Origin: JACKII01 sp965202745
Lineage (GTDB): Bacteria > Pseudomonadota > Alphaproteobacteria > Bin95
Assembly: GCA_965202745.1 (NCBI GenBank)
Contig: CBDBCB010000020.1
Coordinates: 124,001 to 188,000 of the forward strand
Reading direction: 5' to 3'
Length of the DNA: 64,000 nucleotides
Within the stretch, counting starts at the first letter, position 1. The number at the start of each line of letters is the position of its first letter. Under the pieces are notes generated by a model, which saw only the letters and a list, made by a program, of their open reading frames with translations, was not told where the DNA came from and searched no databases. The position numbers and the translations under genes are program-made. Shown here piece after piece: positions 63,818 through 64,000 of this stretch.

Positions 63818-64000
63818 CTAACACGCAGGCAACAGCCGCTGCACCACGGCCTGCGGGTCGCCTTCCAGCGTATCGCCCGCCTCAATGGCCCGGCGCATGG
63901 CAGCCATCAGGTCCTGGTAGATTTGCAGATTGTGCCAGGTGAGCAGCATCATGCCAAGGATCTCCTCCGCCTTGACCAGATGGCGGAGGTAGGCGCGGGA
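63818..64000 (-). CDS. tgt: tRNA-guanine transglycosylase (Tgt), C-terminal 60 residues (5' end outside window)
   Basis: The frame is open to the right edge and reads SRAYLRHLVKAEEILGMMLLTWHNLQIYQDLMAAMRRAIEAGD, the highly conserved end of bacterial Tgt ('SRAYLRHL-x-K-A-x-E-x-L-x-x-x-L-x-x-x-HN'). Stop is TAG at 63818-63820. Tgt inserts preQ1 at the wobble base of tRNAs for Asp, Asn, His and Tyr. The zinc ligands and active-site Asps are outside the window apart from the final His. No lesion is visible. Confidence 0.9.
   Translation of the reverse strand, partial: SRAYLRHLVKAEEILGMMLLTWHNLQIYQDLMAAMRRAIEAGDTLEGDPQAVVQRLLPAC

Overview
The window looks like a GC-rich alphaproteobacterial chromosome segment (inference from base composition, gene families and CTAG-bounded palindromes; no rRNA or tRNA is present to anchor it). 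Ordinary metabolic genes at both ends and in parts of the middle are intact: a YcaQ-type DNA glycosylase, cytochrome c, cyclophilin, methylmalonyl-CoA mutase with its MeaB chaperone, an Old Yellow Enzyme, a PhyH dioxygenase, and the 3' end of tgt. Much of the rest is decaying. I count close to thirty genes carrying a premature stop, a one-base frameshift, a tandem duplication or a large deletion, so the genome appears to be losing accessory functions, as in a lineage recently tied to a host or a stable niche (inference).

Layout. 1-4.2 kb: partial GST, PPOX-fold protein, YcaQ-like glycosylase, cytochrome c, and a periplasmic cyclophilin. 4.2-30.3 kb: a surface-polysaccharide locus. It has a split two-domain oxidoreductase, glycosyltransferases, an O-antigen-ligase-like protein, heparinase II/III, an enolase-superfamily enzyme, UDP-xylose synthase and GalE remnants, a polysaccharide deacetylase fragment, a FAD-dependent mutase-like enzyme, a flippase-like membrane protein, FkbM, two Lin0512 proteins and a secreted glycosidase. 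An IS21-family element and a truncated IS481-family element interrupt it. 30.3-43.4 kb: meaB, a membrane protein, two IS481-family copies, a broken SDR, a GST with TGA at its catalytic cysteine, an alpha/beta hydrolase, remnants of a phosphonate-type ABC transporter (phnC, phnD tail, phnE), scpA and an orphan antitoxin. 43.8-47.3 kb: a LysR regulator divergent from pirin, isochorismatase-like and NmrA-like genes, the last three all frameshifted. 47.3-50.7 kb: an IS481 remnant that beheaded a DUF4197 gene, then repeat-rich DNA. 50.7-64 kb: OYE, a maleylacetate-reductase-like gene broken by a 53-bp duplication, two MaoC-like genes, a luciferase-like monooxygenase, an A-T-TE NRPS-like synthetase, an iron-sulfur protein, PhyH, histidine phosphatase, another luciferase-like gene and tgt.

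Points of special interest. (1) The GST at 36000-36685 reads TGA exactly at its active-site cysteine and has a stem-loop at bSECIS-like distance, so it is either a selenoprotein or a nonsense allele. (2) Three intergenic loci share an array of TAAAC motifs at about one helical turn spacing, facing inverted GTTTAG motifs; I do not recognise the element. (3) CTAG forms the boundary of the IS481 copies, the REP-like palindromes and a MITE, and it supplies stop codons to the transposase and to two neighbouring genes. (4) Large deletions abut several IS copies.
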